Assembly (NCBI GenBank): GCA_945900935.1
Contig: CAMDKT010000060.1
Coordinates: 1 to 15,222 of the forward strand
DNA length: 15,222 nt
Direction: 5' to 3'
DNA from: Candidatus Sulfopaludibacter sp. SbA3
GTDB taxonomy: Bacteria > Acidobacteriota > Terriglobia > Bryobacterales > Bryobacteraceae
This document shows positions 1 through 6,736 of the stretch, piece after piece. Position 1 is the first letter of the stretch. Each line of letters begins with the position of its first letter. Position numbers and translations under genes: made by a program. The notes below the pieces were generated by a model that was not told the DNA's origin, did no database searches, and saw only the letters and a list, made by a program, of their open reading frames with translations.

Positions 1-55
1 CACGATTTGTAAATGCCCTTACGTTCCAAAGGAGAAGTGAGTATCGTAGTGGGCA

Positions 56-204
56 ATGGAAATGGTGTTGAAATACCGGGGCCGGGTAGTGGACGAGGGT
101 GGGCTCGATTTTATCCGGGCGCTGATCCTGCAACATCCTACAGTGAGCCGACGGGAGCTATCGCGGAGGTTATGCGCAGAGTGGAATTGGGTTCAGCGCA
201 ATGG
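56..204 (+). pseudogene. N-terminal fragment resembling DruA/DUF4338 proteins
   Basis: The frame opens at ATG 56 and gives about 50 residues that match what I recall of the N-terminus of DUF4338/DruA-like proteins. The pattern is KYRGRVV, then DFIRALI..HP..SRRELSRRLC, then a tryptophan-rich WNWVQ.NG. In intact relatives NG is followed by a long DNA-associated domain of several hundred residues. Here the match stops at about position 204 and the frame ends at 253. The DNA from about 201 onward fits the C-terminus of an aminotransferase in another frame. I read this as the 5' stub of a lost gene joined to the sugar operon by deletion. A short unrelated ORF is possible, but the clustered motif makes that less likely. 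No clear ribosome-binding site lies before ATG 56. The DruA family is known from the Druantia defence system and from transposon-linked proteins; a 50-residue stub cannot carry that function. Confidence 0.55.
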
Positions 205-311
205 CGTGGCCTGCGAGGGCGTTCTATATTGGATGTCACGCGGGAATGACTGACGAAGAGGTTGATCACATTTTGGACTGCTTCCATATTTACTTTCGGA
301 AACACGCATGA
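201..311 (+). pseudogene. C-terminal fragment of a DegT/DnrJ/EryC1-type aminotransferase
   Basis: In the frame that stops at TGA 309-311, the last 36 codons include FYIGCHAGMTDEEVDHIL followed by an amphipathic tail. This matches the C-terminal F-x-IG-x-H-x-G-(L/M)-T-(D/E)-E-(x)-(V/I) ending of PLP-dependent sugar aminotransferases, which transfer an amino group to keto-sugar nucleotides. The stop overlaps the start of the next gene as ATGA (ATG at 308), as expected for a translationally coupled sugar-pathway operon. The catalytic lysine and PLP-binding parts, over 300 residues, are missing and replaced upstream by an unrelated fragment, so the gene is broken. The identification rests on a short stretch and on fit to context. 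The exact breakpoint between the two fragments cannot be placed better than about 195-215. Confidence 0.5.
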
Positions 312-1579
312 GTACGCTTCCCAGCAAGAGCAAAGGGTTGCCGGCGAGGCGCGCGACGGGGGAGCGGGTTCCCGCGGTGCGGTGCAAACTCTGCGGCGGA
401 AAGACCTATGCGGGGCTTGATCTGGGGGCGCAGCCGGTGGGCGGACTGATCCTGACGCGGGCGGATTTGCGGAAGCCGGAGACGTTTTATCCGATGCAGC
501 TTTTTCACTGCCTGGACTGCGGATTGACGCAGTTGGGGTACGTTGTGACTCCGGCGGTGGTGTCTAAATCCTTTCCGTTTGTCAGCGGGACGACGCAGAC
601 GGCGACGAAGCATTTGCAAACGATTCCGGAGGAGTTGGCGCGGATGGGCGGGCTGGGCCCCCAGTCATTCGCGGTTGATATCGGATCGAACGACGGCACG
701 TTGTTGAAGGCGTACCGGCCGTTTGGAGTGCGGACGCTGGGCGTGGATCCGTCGGCGATTCCGGCGCGGATTGCGAATGAGGCGGGGGTGATGACGCTGC
801 ACGCATTCTTCAATGAGGAAACGGCGAAGCTGGTGGTGCTGGAGCAGGGGCAGGGGCAAGCGGACGCAATCAGCGCGGCAGGCGTGTTCGCGCACATCGC
901 GGATTTGGACAGCGTGATGCGCGGCATTCAGATACTGATGAAGCCGACGGGGATTTTCGTCAGCGAGAATCAGTACTGGCTGGACATGGTGCGGACGGGG
1001 CATTATGACAACATTTTCCATCAGCATCTTCGCTATTTCGCGATACGACCGCTGGCGCGGCTGTTTGCCCGATTCAATCTGGAAATTTTCGACGTGTTGC
1101 GCAGCGAGGTCCATGGCGGATCTTTCCGCGTTTTTGCGTGCTTCGCCGGGGCGCATCCGATTCACGCCCGCGTCGCCCAGGTGATGATGGAGGAGGAAGG
1201 GGCGCGGCTGTACGATCCGATCACGACGACGGAATGGGCGCTGTCGATCGACGCACGGCGGCGGAACTTGCGGGAGCGCGTGTGGGCACTGGCGCAGGCA
1301 GGCAAAAAAGTGATCGGCATTGGGGCGCCGGCGAAGGCGTCAACTGTTTGCAACTACTGCCGACTAGGGCCGGAGGTGATCGATTACATCACCGAAATCA
1401 ATCCGCCGCGGGTGGGCAAATTTCTTCCCGGCGTTCACATTCCGATTGTCGATGAAGAGCAGATGTTCAGCGATCCGCGGCCGCCGGACGCGGCGATTTT
1501 GTTTGCGTGGGACCACTACGAGGAAGCGATACCGAAGCTGCAAAAGCGCGGGTGGAAAGGCGAGGTGATCAGCCCGTGA
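308..1579 (+). CDS. Sugar C-methyltransferase (NovU/TylCIII/TcaB9-like)
   Basis: A 423-residue SAM-dependent methyltransferase with the three-part architecture of nucleotide-sugar C-methyltransferases. The N-terminal zinc module has CKLC at residues 26-29 and CLDC at 68-71. The Rossmann SAM site is DIGSNDG at 124-130 with GVDPS at 145-149. The C-terminal nucleotide-binding module carries GIGAPAKAST at 337-346. The family active-site string, usually YHEH, reads IFHQH here at about 236-240. The histidine taken as the general base is kept, but Tyr becomes Phe and Glu becomes Gln. The FAH motif at 194-196 is kept. The likely substrate is a dTDP-linked 4-keto-deoxysugar, methylated at C3. The product would go into surface glycan or a glycosylated metabolite. 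It starts at ATG 308 inside the upstream stop, and its own TGA overlaps a GTG at 1576. Length is typical of the family. Confidence 0.88.
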   Translation: MSTLPSKSKGLPARRATGERVPAVRCKLCGGKTYAGLDLGAQPVGGLILTRADLRKPETFYPMQLFHCLDCGLTQLGYVVTPAVVSKSFPFVSGTTQTATKHLQTIPEELARMGGLGPQSFAVDIGSNDGTLLKAYRPFGVRTLGVDPSAIPARIANEAGVMTLHAFFNEETAKLVVLEQGQGQADAISAAGVFAHIADLDSVMRGIQILMKPTGIFVSENQYWLDMVRTGHYDNIFHQHLRYFAIRPLARLFARFNLEIFDVLRSEVHGGSFRVFACFAGAHPIHARVAQVMMEEEGARLYDPITTTEWALSIDARRRNLRERVWALAQAGKKVIGIGAPAKASTVCNYCRLGPEVIDYITEINPPRVGKFLPGVHIPIVDEEQMFSDPRPPDAAILFAWDHYEEAIPKLQKRGWKGEVISP

Positions 1580-1835
1580 TCGCCGATGCCTGGCGTGGCG
1601 AAGGAACCGTACTCTTCGGCGGTAGCGGGTTTGCCGGCACGGCGATATGGCGGACTTCGGCTCGATTGCGGGAGCAGTTGCGGACGCGGCCGCCGCGAAG
1701 TTTTGTGCGGCTATCGACGGTGCTGCTTTGTGACGAGCCCCATTCCGCCCTGCCGCAACCGGTATTTGTTGAGCCAGTATTTGGGCGACCGCGCGCGCGA
1801 CGCTGGATGTGTTGTGGGAGGAGGCTCAATTATGA
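1576..1835 (+). pseudogene. Internally deleted remnant of a Rossmann-fold gene
   Basis: The 250 bp between the methyltransferase and the epimerase are too long for a coupled operon and carry broken coding signal. A GTG at 1576 overlaps the methyltransferase stop (GTGA) and opens a frame with TVLFGGSGFAGTAI, a glycine-rich nucleotide-binding loop of the kind that begins NAD-dependent sugar epimerases and reductases. The resemblance then ends. In a different frame, a plausible protein tail (TLDVLWEEAQL) stops at TGA 1833-1835 and overlaps the epimerase start as ATGA. The simplest reading is one coupled gene that kept its two ends and lost its middle, with a frame change. The parent family is uncertain; a dehydratase/epimerase-type sugar enzyme fits the loop and the neighbours. 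A chance origin of the tail cannot be excluded. Confidence 0.4.
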
Positions 1836-2755
1836 AGACATGGGTGACCGGCGGAGCGGGCTTCCTGGGTTCGCATGTGGCGGCGGCGTTGGTTGGCGCG
1901 GGGCATCATGTGACCGTGGTTGACGATTTTTCGACTGGACTGGCGGAGAATCTGACGGCCCTGGCTGTGCGCGTGGAACGGCGTTCCTTGCAAGACCCGG
2001 CGGTGGAGGAGCTATTAGGCATCGAGAAACCGGAAGTGATTTTTCATTTGGCGGGGGATGCGTTGGTGGCGCGGAGCGTGGCCGATCCGCGAACGGATTG
2101 CGAGCGGAATTTGTTGGCGACACTGGCGCTTTTGGAGGCGGTTCGCCGGGCGAGTCCGGAGAGCAGGATTCTGTTTGCATCGACCGGGGCGGTGTATGGG
2201 GATTGCGCGGAGCGACCGTTTTCGGAGACCGACGGCGTGTGGCCGATATCGCCGTATGCCGTCTCCAAGCTGGCGGCGGAACGGTACTGCTTTGCGTTTG
2301 CCCACACGTATGGGCTACGCACTTGCAGCTTGCGGTTGTTTTCCGTGTATGGTCCGCGACAGTCGAAACAGGTAGTCTATGACTTAATTCGAAAAATACA
2401 CGCGAATCCGAAGGAGCTGGCTTTGTTTGGCGACGGTACACAGGAACGGGACTTCAGCCACGCGAATAATATAGTGGACGCGTTTCTTTTGGCGGCGCGG
2501 AAAGCGGAGTTTCAGGGCGAGGTTTTCAATGTGGCCGGGGATGAAATAGTGAGTATTCGCGGGCTGGCGGAGATGCTGTGCGAAATGATGATGGCGAGTC
2601 CGCGACTGCTGTTTACCGGGCAGCGGCGGCCGGGGGATTCGCAACGCTGGGTGGCTGATACGGCGCGATTGCGAGGGCTGGGATATAGGCCGCGCATGAA
2701 CCTGCGGGATGGTCTGCGGGACACGGTCGCGTGGTATTTGCGAAGCTTGCGGTGA
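1832..2755 (+). CDS. NAD-dependent nucleotide-sugar epimerase/dehydratase
   Basis: A 307-residue extended short-chain dehydrogenase. It opens with TGGAGFLG at residues 6-13 for NAD binding and has the acidic pair DD at 31-32 after strand two. The active-site ST pair sits in FASTGAVYG at 117-118, with Tyr142 and Lys146 in PYAVSK. The C-terminal half has RLFSVYGPRQ and GDGTQERDFSH, which line the sugar-nucleotide pocket in GalE/UDP-glucuronate-epimerase-like enzymes. The reaction is probably 4-epimerisation of a UDP- or dTDP-sugar in the cytoplasm; the exact sugar cannot be read from sequence. I place the start at ATG 1832 rather than at the upstream in-frame codons. A strong GGGAGGAGG lies 8 bases before it, and the glycine loop is then at the usual distance. 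The stop overlaps a GTG at 2752, coupling it to the glycosyltransferase. Confidence 0.88.
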   Translation: MKTWVTGGAGFLGSHVAAALVGAGHHVTVVDDFSTGLAENLTALAVRVERRSLQDPAVEELLGIEKPEVIFHLAGDALVARSVADPRTDCERNLLATLALLEAVRRASPESRILFASTGAVYGDCAERPFSETDGVWPISPYAVSKLAAERYCFAFAHTYGLRTCSLRLFSVYGPRQSKQVVYDLIRKIHANPKELALFGDGTQERDFSHANNIVDAFLLAARKAEFQGEVFNVAGDEIVSIRGLAEMLCEMMMASPRLLFTGQRRPGDSQRWVADTARLRGLGYRPRMNLRDGLRDTVAWYLRSLR

Positions 2756-3155
2756 GCATTAGCGTAGTGCTCCCAGCCTTCAACGGCGAGGCGGAACTGC
2801 AAAAGTGCCTTGTCGCGCCGGTGGAGATTATGGTTGTCGCCGATGGATCGACGGATGGGTCTGTTGCTGTGGCGGCGCGGCACGGGGCGCGGGTATTGCC
2901 GACGGGCGGACGAAATGGACCGGCTCGGGCGCGGAATTTAGGGGCGAGGGCGGCGCTGGGCGGCGTCTTGTTTTTCCTGGACGCCGATGTAGTGGAGCAG
3001 GCTGACGCGGTGGGGCGATTCGCAGGGACGTTTTTTTTGCGCATAGCGGGTTCGACGAGGCTTACTCGCGCCCGGCAATTGAGGATATCGAGCTAGGCTA
3101 CCGGCTTTTCCAGAGCGGCCGGCGGATGATGATGGACAAGCACCTTCGCGTCAAT
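2752..3155 (+). pseudogene. Family 2 glycosyltransferase with internal deletion and lost C-terminus
   Basis: Translation from GTG 2752, overlapping the epimerase stop, gives SISVVLPAFNGE, then VVADGSTDGS, then NGPARARNLGA and FFLDADVV. These are the N-terminal nucleotide-sugar site and the DxD motif of GT2 enzymes. At about 2995-3012 the homology jumps frame: the next frame reads GGAIRRDVFFAHSGFDEAY and then RPAIEDIELGYRL, the acceptor-site half of the same family. Between DxD and GAIRR, intact members as I recall them have roughly 55-60 more residues, so the middle is gone and the frame has shifted. The stretch between CL and EIMVVADGS also looks about ten residues short. At about 3150 the family's expected lysine/tryptophan-rich and membrane part is replaced by Roco-like sequence. 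The enzyme cannot be functional as it stands. A run of eight T at 3031-3038 lies after the frame change and does not explain it. Confidence 0.75.
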
Positions 3156-4088
3156 GGATTCCTGGATGACATCTACGCCACACTGGTCGTCCGCCTGCAC
3201 CATACCAGGATATTTAAGCAGGACAAGCTCTGGCGCTACGCCGCCGATTTCCTCACGCTCACCGGCAGGCAACTCGGGGTAAAGCTCACGCGGAAGGCCG
3301 AAGGCGCAGGGGAGTTGGAGGTCTATTTCGACCCAGGCATCCCAATAGAGGAAAAGATAATTTTCATCCGCTTCGTTCATGAGCACCTTCACGAAAAATC
3401 CCTGGAAATTGTCCGTCTTCGGCACTATGTCTGCCCGCACTGCGGCACCCCGGTCGCCAATCGCGAAGTGGCCATGCGCCGCCTGCAGGAGTGGCTCGAA
3501 AACACGGCGGCCAAAGGCCCGGAATCTCCCACCATCCTCTGCGTCAACTGCGAAAAACGCGCGCCTCTGTGGGACCAACTGGAGGAGCTTTTCGCCAGCC
3601 CGGAAAACCGGCAAAAAGTGCGAGAAATCCGCGAGGCATCCGCCCTCATCCTCGACAACGAAAGCAAAGAGCGCGCCCTGGTCGGCGATGGCATCTCCAC
3701 CGTCGCCCTCGCCGGCCAACTCTCCCGTGAATTTAACGTCAGCGACCACGGCATCGACATGGAAATCGAGTTCAAAGACGACAACGGCGAAGCCACCGGC
3801 CGGAAACTCTACCTCCAACTCAAATCCGGCGATTCCCATCTCAAACAACGCCAGCGCGACGACGCCGAAGTCTTCACCATCAAAGACGAGCGCCACGGCC
3901 GCTATTGGATGGCGCAGCAATTCCCCGTCATGCTCGTCATCCGCAACTCCGAAGGCGAAGTCCGCTGGATGGAAGTCCGCGACTGGCTGAAAACCGAAAC
4001 CGCCAAAAGCCGAAAACCAGTCACCCAAATCATCTTCGAAGGCGAGCGCTTCGATGTCATGAGCGTCCGCAGCTGGCGCGACCGGTGA
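3126..4088 (+). pseudogene. C-terminal part of a Roco/COR-type protein with a DUF4365-like nuclease-fold domain, fused to the GT2 stub
   Basis: The first ten or so residues belong to the glycosyltransferase remnant and continue its frame. From about codon 10 the sequence changes to what I recall as the end of a COR domain (FLDDIYATLVVRL, LWRYAADF, GVKLTRKAEG, then VYFDPG..., FVHEHL). A zinc ribbon follows with CPHC at 103-106 and CVNC at 139-142. The last domain, about 185-320, has DMEIEFKDDNGEATGRKLYLQLKSG, split as DMEIEFK and LYLQLKSG around a turn. This fits DUF4365, a PD-(D/E)xK-like fold, with Asp211 and the Q231-x-K233 pair as candidate catalytic residues. LRR, Ras-like Roc GTPase and most of COR are absent, so this is a 3' remnant with no start of its own. 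The domain itself looks undamaged, and expression as a chimera is possible. Family assignment is from memory of related proteins. Confidence 0.6.
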
Positions 4089-4107
4089 ATTAGATCATAA
4101 TAAGCAC

Positions 4108-4323
4108 ATGGACCAGCAAGCGACAGCAACGGACAACTACGCGGAACTCTACCGTCAGGCCTTTGAACGCTTCGGCGCTCTCGCCCTCTGGAGCAGCCGC
4201 CCCGTCCCCAATCCAACCCCGGCCGACGCGCTGGCAATCACCCGTGGCCTCCGCGTTGAGGGCAATCTGCAATCCCGGCGCTTAGCCGAGCGGATTGAGG
4301 CTGCGTGCCGTGCCGGTAACTAA
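4108..4323 (+). CDS. Small protein upstream of an AbiEii-like nucleotidyltransferase
   Basis: A 71-residue soluble protein from ATG 4108, rich in alanine and charged residues, predicted mostly helical, with no membrane segment. It ends inside the next gene: if that starts at GTG 4310 the overlap is 14 bases, which implies coupled translation. In nucleotidyltransferase toxin loci the first gene is often the antitoxin or a partner subunit, so I infer an accessory or antitoxin role here. I do not recognise the family: it lacks the winged-helix pattern of AbiEi. Only a weak purine stretch precedes the start, and a CATAAT hexamer at about 4097-4102 could be a -10 box. The preceding gene ends 19 bases upstream. 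Confidence 0.6.
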   Translation: MDQQATATDNYAELYRQAFERFGALALWSSRPVPNPTPADALAITRGLRVEGNLQSRRLAERIEAACRAGN

Positions 4324-5149
4324 CGTCCAAGCGAATATTCTTTGCCTCCTCGCCTCCCGCCGCGATCCGGAAAGCTATGTGGCTGGAAGCACGCCGATAA
4401 ATCGAAACGCCCCCCGCTACTCCGGCGACATCGACGTATTCCATGACCGGGAAGAACGTGTCGCCCGCGCCGCCGCGGAAGATGGTGCGCTCCTCGAAAA
4501 GGAAGGCTACACGCTCGAATGGCGTCGGCGTGACGCAACCATACATTCCGTCCTCGCCAGACGAGCCAACGAAGCAACAAAGCTGGAATGGGTTGCCGAC
4601 AGCGACTTCCGATTCTTCCCGGCGGTGCGCGACGTGGAGTTCGGTTACGTTCTACACCCAGCCGACCACCTGGCCACTAACAAAGTCGCCGCCGCCTACG
4701 GCCGTCGTGAGCCCCGCGACATCGTCGACTTGATCACCATTCATGACACCATCCTCCCCATCGGCGCCGCCGTCTGGGCCGCCGCCGGCAAAGCCTTGGG
4801 CTTCACCCCTGAGGGCATCATCGACGAAATCCGCCGCAATTCGCGTTATACCGCCGAGGACTTCCACCGTATCCATAGCGATCCGCCGATCGATCCTGCC
4901 GCCACAATGATCCGTCTGCGCCAGATCCTCACCGAAGCCGAAGCCTTCGTCGCCCGCATGCCAACCGAAAAAGTCGGCCTGCTATTTCTAAAAGGCGACG
5001 AAGTCGTCCAACCCGACCCGGACAAACTGGACGAATACCAAACCCACGCCGGTCAGCGCCGCGGTCACTGGCCCAGCAGCCCCGAAATCACCGCCGCCAT
5101 GTTTGAACGCGCTGCCCAAAATCGGCAGAAACCTCCCCCCAACAGCTAG
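4310..5149 (+). CDS. AbiEii/AbiGii-like nucleotidyltransferase (putative toxin)
   Basis: A 279-residue protein from GTG 4310 (an in-frame TTG at 4295 would add five residues). It has a nucleotidyltransferase core: AGSTPINR at residues 25-32, then RYSGDIDVFHD at 36-46, where Asp40 and Asp42 are the expected metal ligands. Downstream, LHPADHLATNKVAAA followed by RREPRDIVDLI matches the lysine/arginine...D-x-x-D-(L/I) motif of the AbiEii family. In that family the enzyme is the toxin of abortive-infection type toxin-antitoxin pairs; some relatives add nucleotides to tRNA. Target and toxicity here are inferred only. It overlaps the small gene before it and is followed by about 100 bases without a gene. 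Its position in a block with hicBA and a parE-like pair supports a defence or maintenance role. Confidence 0.75.
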   Translation: MPVTNVQANILCLLASRRDPESYVAGSTPINRNAPRYSGDIDVFHDREERVARAAAEDGALLEKEGYTLEWRRRDATIHSVLARRANEATKLEWVADSDFRFFPAVRDVEFGYVLHPADHLATNKVAAAYGRREPRDIVDLITIHDTILPIGAAVWAAAGKALGFTPEGIIDEIRRNSRYTAEDFHRIHSDPPIDPAATMIRLRQILTEAEAFVARMPTEKVGLLFLKGDEVVQPDPDKLDEYQTHAGQRRGHWPSSPEITAAMFERAAQNRQKPPPNS

Positions 5150-5253
5150 CCGCAAAACCCGATCACTGGTGCTTATTCTTCAAACCGCGGAACGTAAGCC
5201 AACCCCCTCCAGCACCGCCTTCGGAACGGTAACAAAAACTGCGCAAATGCCAT

Positions 5254-5712
5254 TTGGCATGTTTCCTGATTCTGACCCTCAACTCCCCAGCCCTTCACGC
5301 TGAGACCAAAGCCGTCGAAATCAAATGGAGCGAACTCAGTTCTCTCGTCACCGGTCACGCCATCGAATTCACCACGAAAGAAGGTGTCTCACTGAAGGGC
5401 GATGTTGTCGCCGTCAGGCCGGAGGAGTTGGTGCTCAACGTCAGGCGCAGTTCCAATCCGAAACTAACGCCCATTGGCGGAGCCGTCATCGCCAGGGCCT
5501 CGCTCGACTCCTTTCGCCTGCTACGGACCAGGGGCAAATGGAGCCGCAGCGTCGGAACAACCCTCGGTGTCGTATCGGGCCTCACGCTCGGTGGCTACGC
5601 CGCCGCCGGCATCGCCACCTTCCTGGTCATCACCGGCGCGGTTACCGTGGCCGGACATTATCTTGGCCGCTCGGCCGACCGGAAAACCACTTCGTTCCAA
5701 ATTGTCCCCTAA
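5254..5712 (+). CDS. Small exported protein of unknown function
   Basis: About 152 residues from TTG 5254, which opens with a hydrophobic stretch (ACFLILTLNSPALHA) resembling a signal peptide with cleavage after HA. No ATG is in frame. A CTG at 5239 would prepend RKCHL and give a better positively charged n-region, so the start is uncertain. The middle (ITGHAI-like, TTKEGVSLKGDVVAVRPEELVLNV) reads as a small beta-rich barrel of the kind that often precedes a membrane hairpin. Residues about 95-135 form a glycine/alanine-rich hydrophobic segment (GTTLGVVSGLTLGGYAAAGIATFLVITGAV) in two halves, presumably membrane-inserted. I recognise a family seen in Acidobacteriota but know no function for it. 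No partner gene is adjacent. Confidence 0.55.
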   Translation: MACFLILTLNSPALHAETKAVEIKWSELSSLVTGHAIEFTTKEGVSLKGDVVAVRPEELVLNVRRSSNPKLTPIGGAVIARASLDSFRLLRTRGKWSRSVGTTLGVVSGLTLGGYAAAGIATFLVITGAVTVAGHYLGRSADRKTTSFQIVP

Positions 5713-5730
5713 CCGCGCCACCCGGAATCG

Positions 5731-5886
5731 ATGCCCGCCCGCGTCTCCGTCCGCACCGTCCAACTCTGGGAAACGGACCGCAATCTCCCCGTTCGCCGCC
5801 TCCCTCGGATCCGTCGGCATGTGGTGTTTCAACCGTCCTACTCCCCTGCACCACCACACTTTCGAAAATGGCCGCATTCACCGTAA
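5731..5886 (+). pseudogene. Fragment of a helix-turn-helix (excisionase/MerR-like) domain in an otherwise empty stretch
   Basis: The 326 bases between 5713 and 6038 contain no intact gene. A 51-codon frame from ATG 5731 includes VSVRTVQLWETDRNLPVRRL at residues 5-24. This resembles the recognition helix and wing of the DNA-binding modules that start many Acidobacteriota regulators (V-S-x-R-T-V-Q-x-W-E...L-P-V-x-R). The following residues (RRHVVFQ) match the wing only weakly, and then the resemblance ends. No sensor or output domain follows. I take it for a broken regulator gene; it is short enough that chance similarity remains possible. The rest, 5887-6038, shows nothing I can assign. Confidence 0.35.
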
Positions 5887-6038
5887 CTCTGCCTACAATA
5901 CGGTGCCGCCCGCCGCCCGATCGCGCGTCGACTGCCGCCGAAATGGATCGTCCCCCTGCAACTCTCCCCATTTGTTCCGGCTGCTTCAAACCGGAGCATG
6001 ACTTGCTGAATACCCACATCGCCGGCGAAACTTCATCC

Positions 6039-6284
6039 CTACCCCGTGAAAAACTTCCCGCGAAGTTCCGATTCCGAAACAAACCGGGATGCCTGTCTGT
6101 AAATAACGTGGAGTGTCCCTCGATCGATCTCGTCGTGGTTGGGAACCGTCAAAGTCTGCGCCAAACCACCCGCCACGATACGCCGTACCTTGACGTGACT
6201 TCCTTTCTGCGAGTAACTCCGGAAGCCGAATTCTCCAAGGATACTCAGGACTTCCCGTTCGGACAGCACTCGCAGTTTTGCCAT
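6039..6284 (-). CDS. hicA: HicA-type mRNA interferase toxin
   Basis: An 81-residue protein with the double-stranded-RNA-binding-like fold of HicA. The motif GFRSYSQKGSHVKVRR places the catalytic histidine at residue 30 in GSH. The tail carries LTVPNHDEIDRGTLHVIYRQ, split here as LTVPNHDEID and RGTLHVIYRQ, the conserved second half of the family. HicA cleaves mRNA and tmRNA when freed from HicB. It starts at ATG 6284, whose first base is the last base of the upstream antitoxin stop (TAATG), so the two are translationally coupled. Length is typical. The order antitoxin first, toxin second is the reverse of the common E. coli hicA-hicB order but is frequent elsewhere. Confidence 0.9.
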   Translation of the reverse strand: MAKLRVLSEREVLSILGEFGFRSYSQKGSHVKVRRIVAGGLAQTLTVPNHDEIDRGTLHVIYRQASRFVSESELRGKFFTG

Positions 6285-6505
6285 TACGCGACGGCTTGCA
6301 GTTCCATCGTCGCCAGAATTGTCGGGTCGGCGGCGAACCCTAGTTCAGCCAGATCTTCGCCTTCCAGATGAAGGCTGATAGCCTCGCGGATATTCACCGC
6401 CAGGTCATCCAAGCTGGTCGCCTGCGTAACCACCGGAAGGTCGAGACACTCGGCCACGAACTGATGCTCGCCTTTGGTTATGCGTACCTGGATCGTTCGC
6501 TTCAT
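6284..6505 (-). CDS. hicB: HicB-type antitoxin
   Basis: A 73-residue protein from ATG 6505 (a GTG at 6514 would add three residues). It has the partial RNase-H-like fold of HicB: an opening strand pair (MKRTIQVRIT, HQFVAECLDLP), then the helix DDLAVNIREAISLHLEG. It would bind and block HicA, and many HicB proteins also repress their own promoter. No helix-turn-helix or ribbon-helix-helix is visible after the core, so repression might require another surface or be absent. The stop codon shares one base with the hicA start. The divergent gene unit to the right leaves about 230 bases between the two starts, enough for both promoters. Confidence 0.88.
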   Translation of the reverse strand: MKRTIQVRITKGEHQFVAECLDLPVVTQATSLDDLAVNIREAISLHLEGEDLAELGFAADPTILATMELQAVA

Positions 6506-6648
6506 CGCTGCCACTAGTATCCATCAAAAATCACCCCTCCCCCAAAACCCGTTCACAAGAGTTGAAAAGAATTCGCAACCCAAACAAAACACAAAGCAAA
6601 CTCACCGCAACCCCAGCCCCAAAACACCGGAAAAACTAGACAAACTTG

Positions 6649-6654
6649 TATAAT
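6649..6654 (+). promoter_or_regulatory. Candidate -10 box (TATAAT) for the 6737 gene unit
   Basis: A perfect TATAAT sits 82 bases before the start at 6737 in an A/T-rich patch unlike its surroundings. TG directly precedes it. No good -35 hexamer lies 16-18 bases upstream; TAGACA is present but only 8 bases away. The call rests on the hexamer and local composition. Confidence 0.45.
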
Positions 6655-6691
6655 GGTAATTGAGATAGGGCCTCGCCCCTCCTCGGCAAAA

Positions 6692-6736
6692 CCGGACAAG
6701 ACGTCCGGCCACCCAATAAAGAGGGGGGATTTCCCC
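6692..6736 (+). promoter_or_regulatory. Two hairpins in the leader of the 6737 gene, the second covering its ribosome-binding site
   Basis: CCGGAC at 6692-6697 pairs perfectly with GTCCGG at 6703-6708 around a 5-base loop. Closer to the gene, the G run of the ribosome-binding site (6723-6728) is followed by ATTT and then CCCC at 6733-6736, directly before the ATG. A GGGG/CCCC stem with a 4-base loop would hide the ribosome-binding site. This suggests low or conditional translation; it is inferred from base pairing alone. Confidence 0.4.

Noticed and set aside
1586..1831. An 82-residue N-terminal extension of the epimerase
   Set aside because: The glycine loop must be near the N-terminus, and a strong ribosome-binding site stands before ATG 1832. 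The extension is an arginine/cysteine-rich shadow translation.
3031..3038. Programmed frameshift at a run of eight T in the GT2 gene
   Set aside because: The second-frame homology (GGAIRRDVF) begins before the T run, and a large segment is missing, so slippage at the run cannot restore the enzyme.
3093..4028. A 311-codon open frame on the minus strand
   Set aside because: It is antisense to the Roco/DUF4365 sequence, whose zinc ribbon and LQLKSG motif are clearly coding. The minus-strand product is a biased F/V/A/D-rich string with no family pattern.
5325..6371. A 348-codon open frame on the plus strand
   Set aside because: It crosses the exported-protein gene in another frame and then runs antisense to hicA. 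No stretch resembles a known domain.
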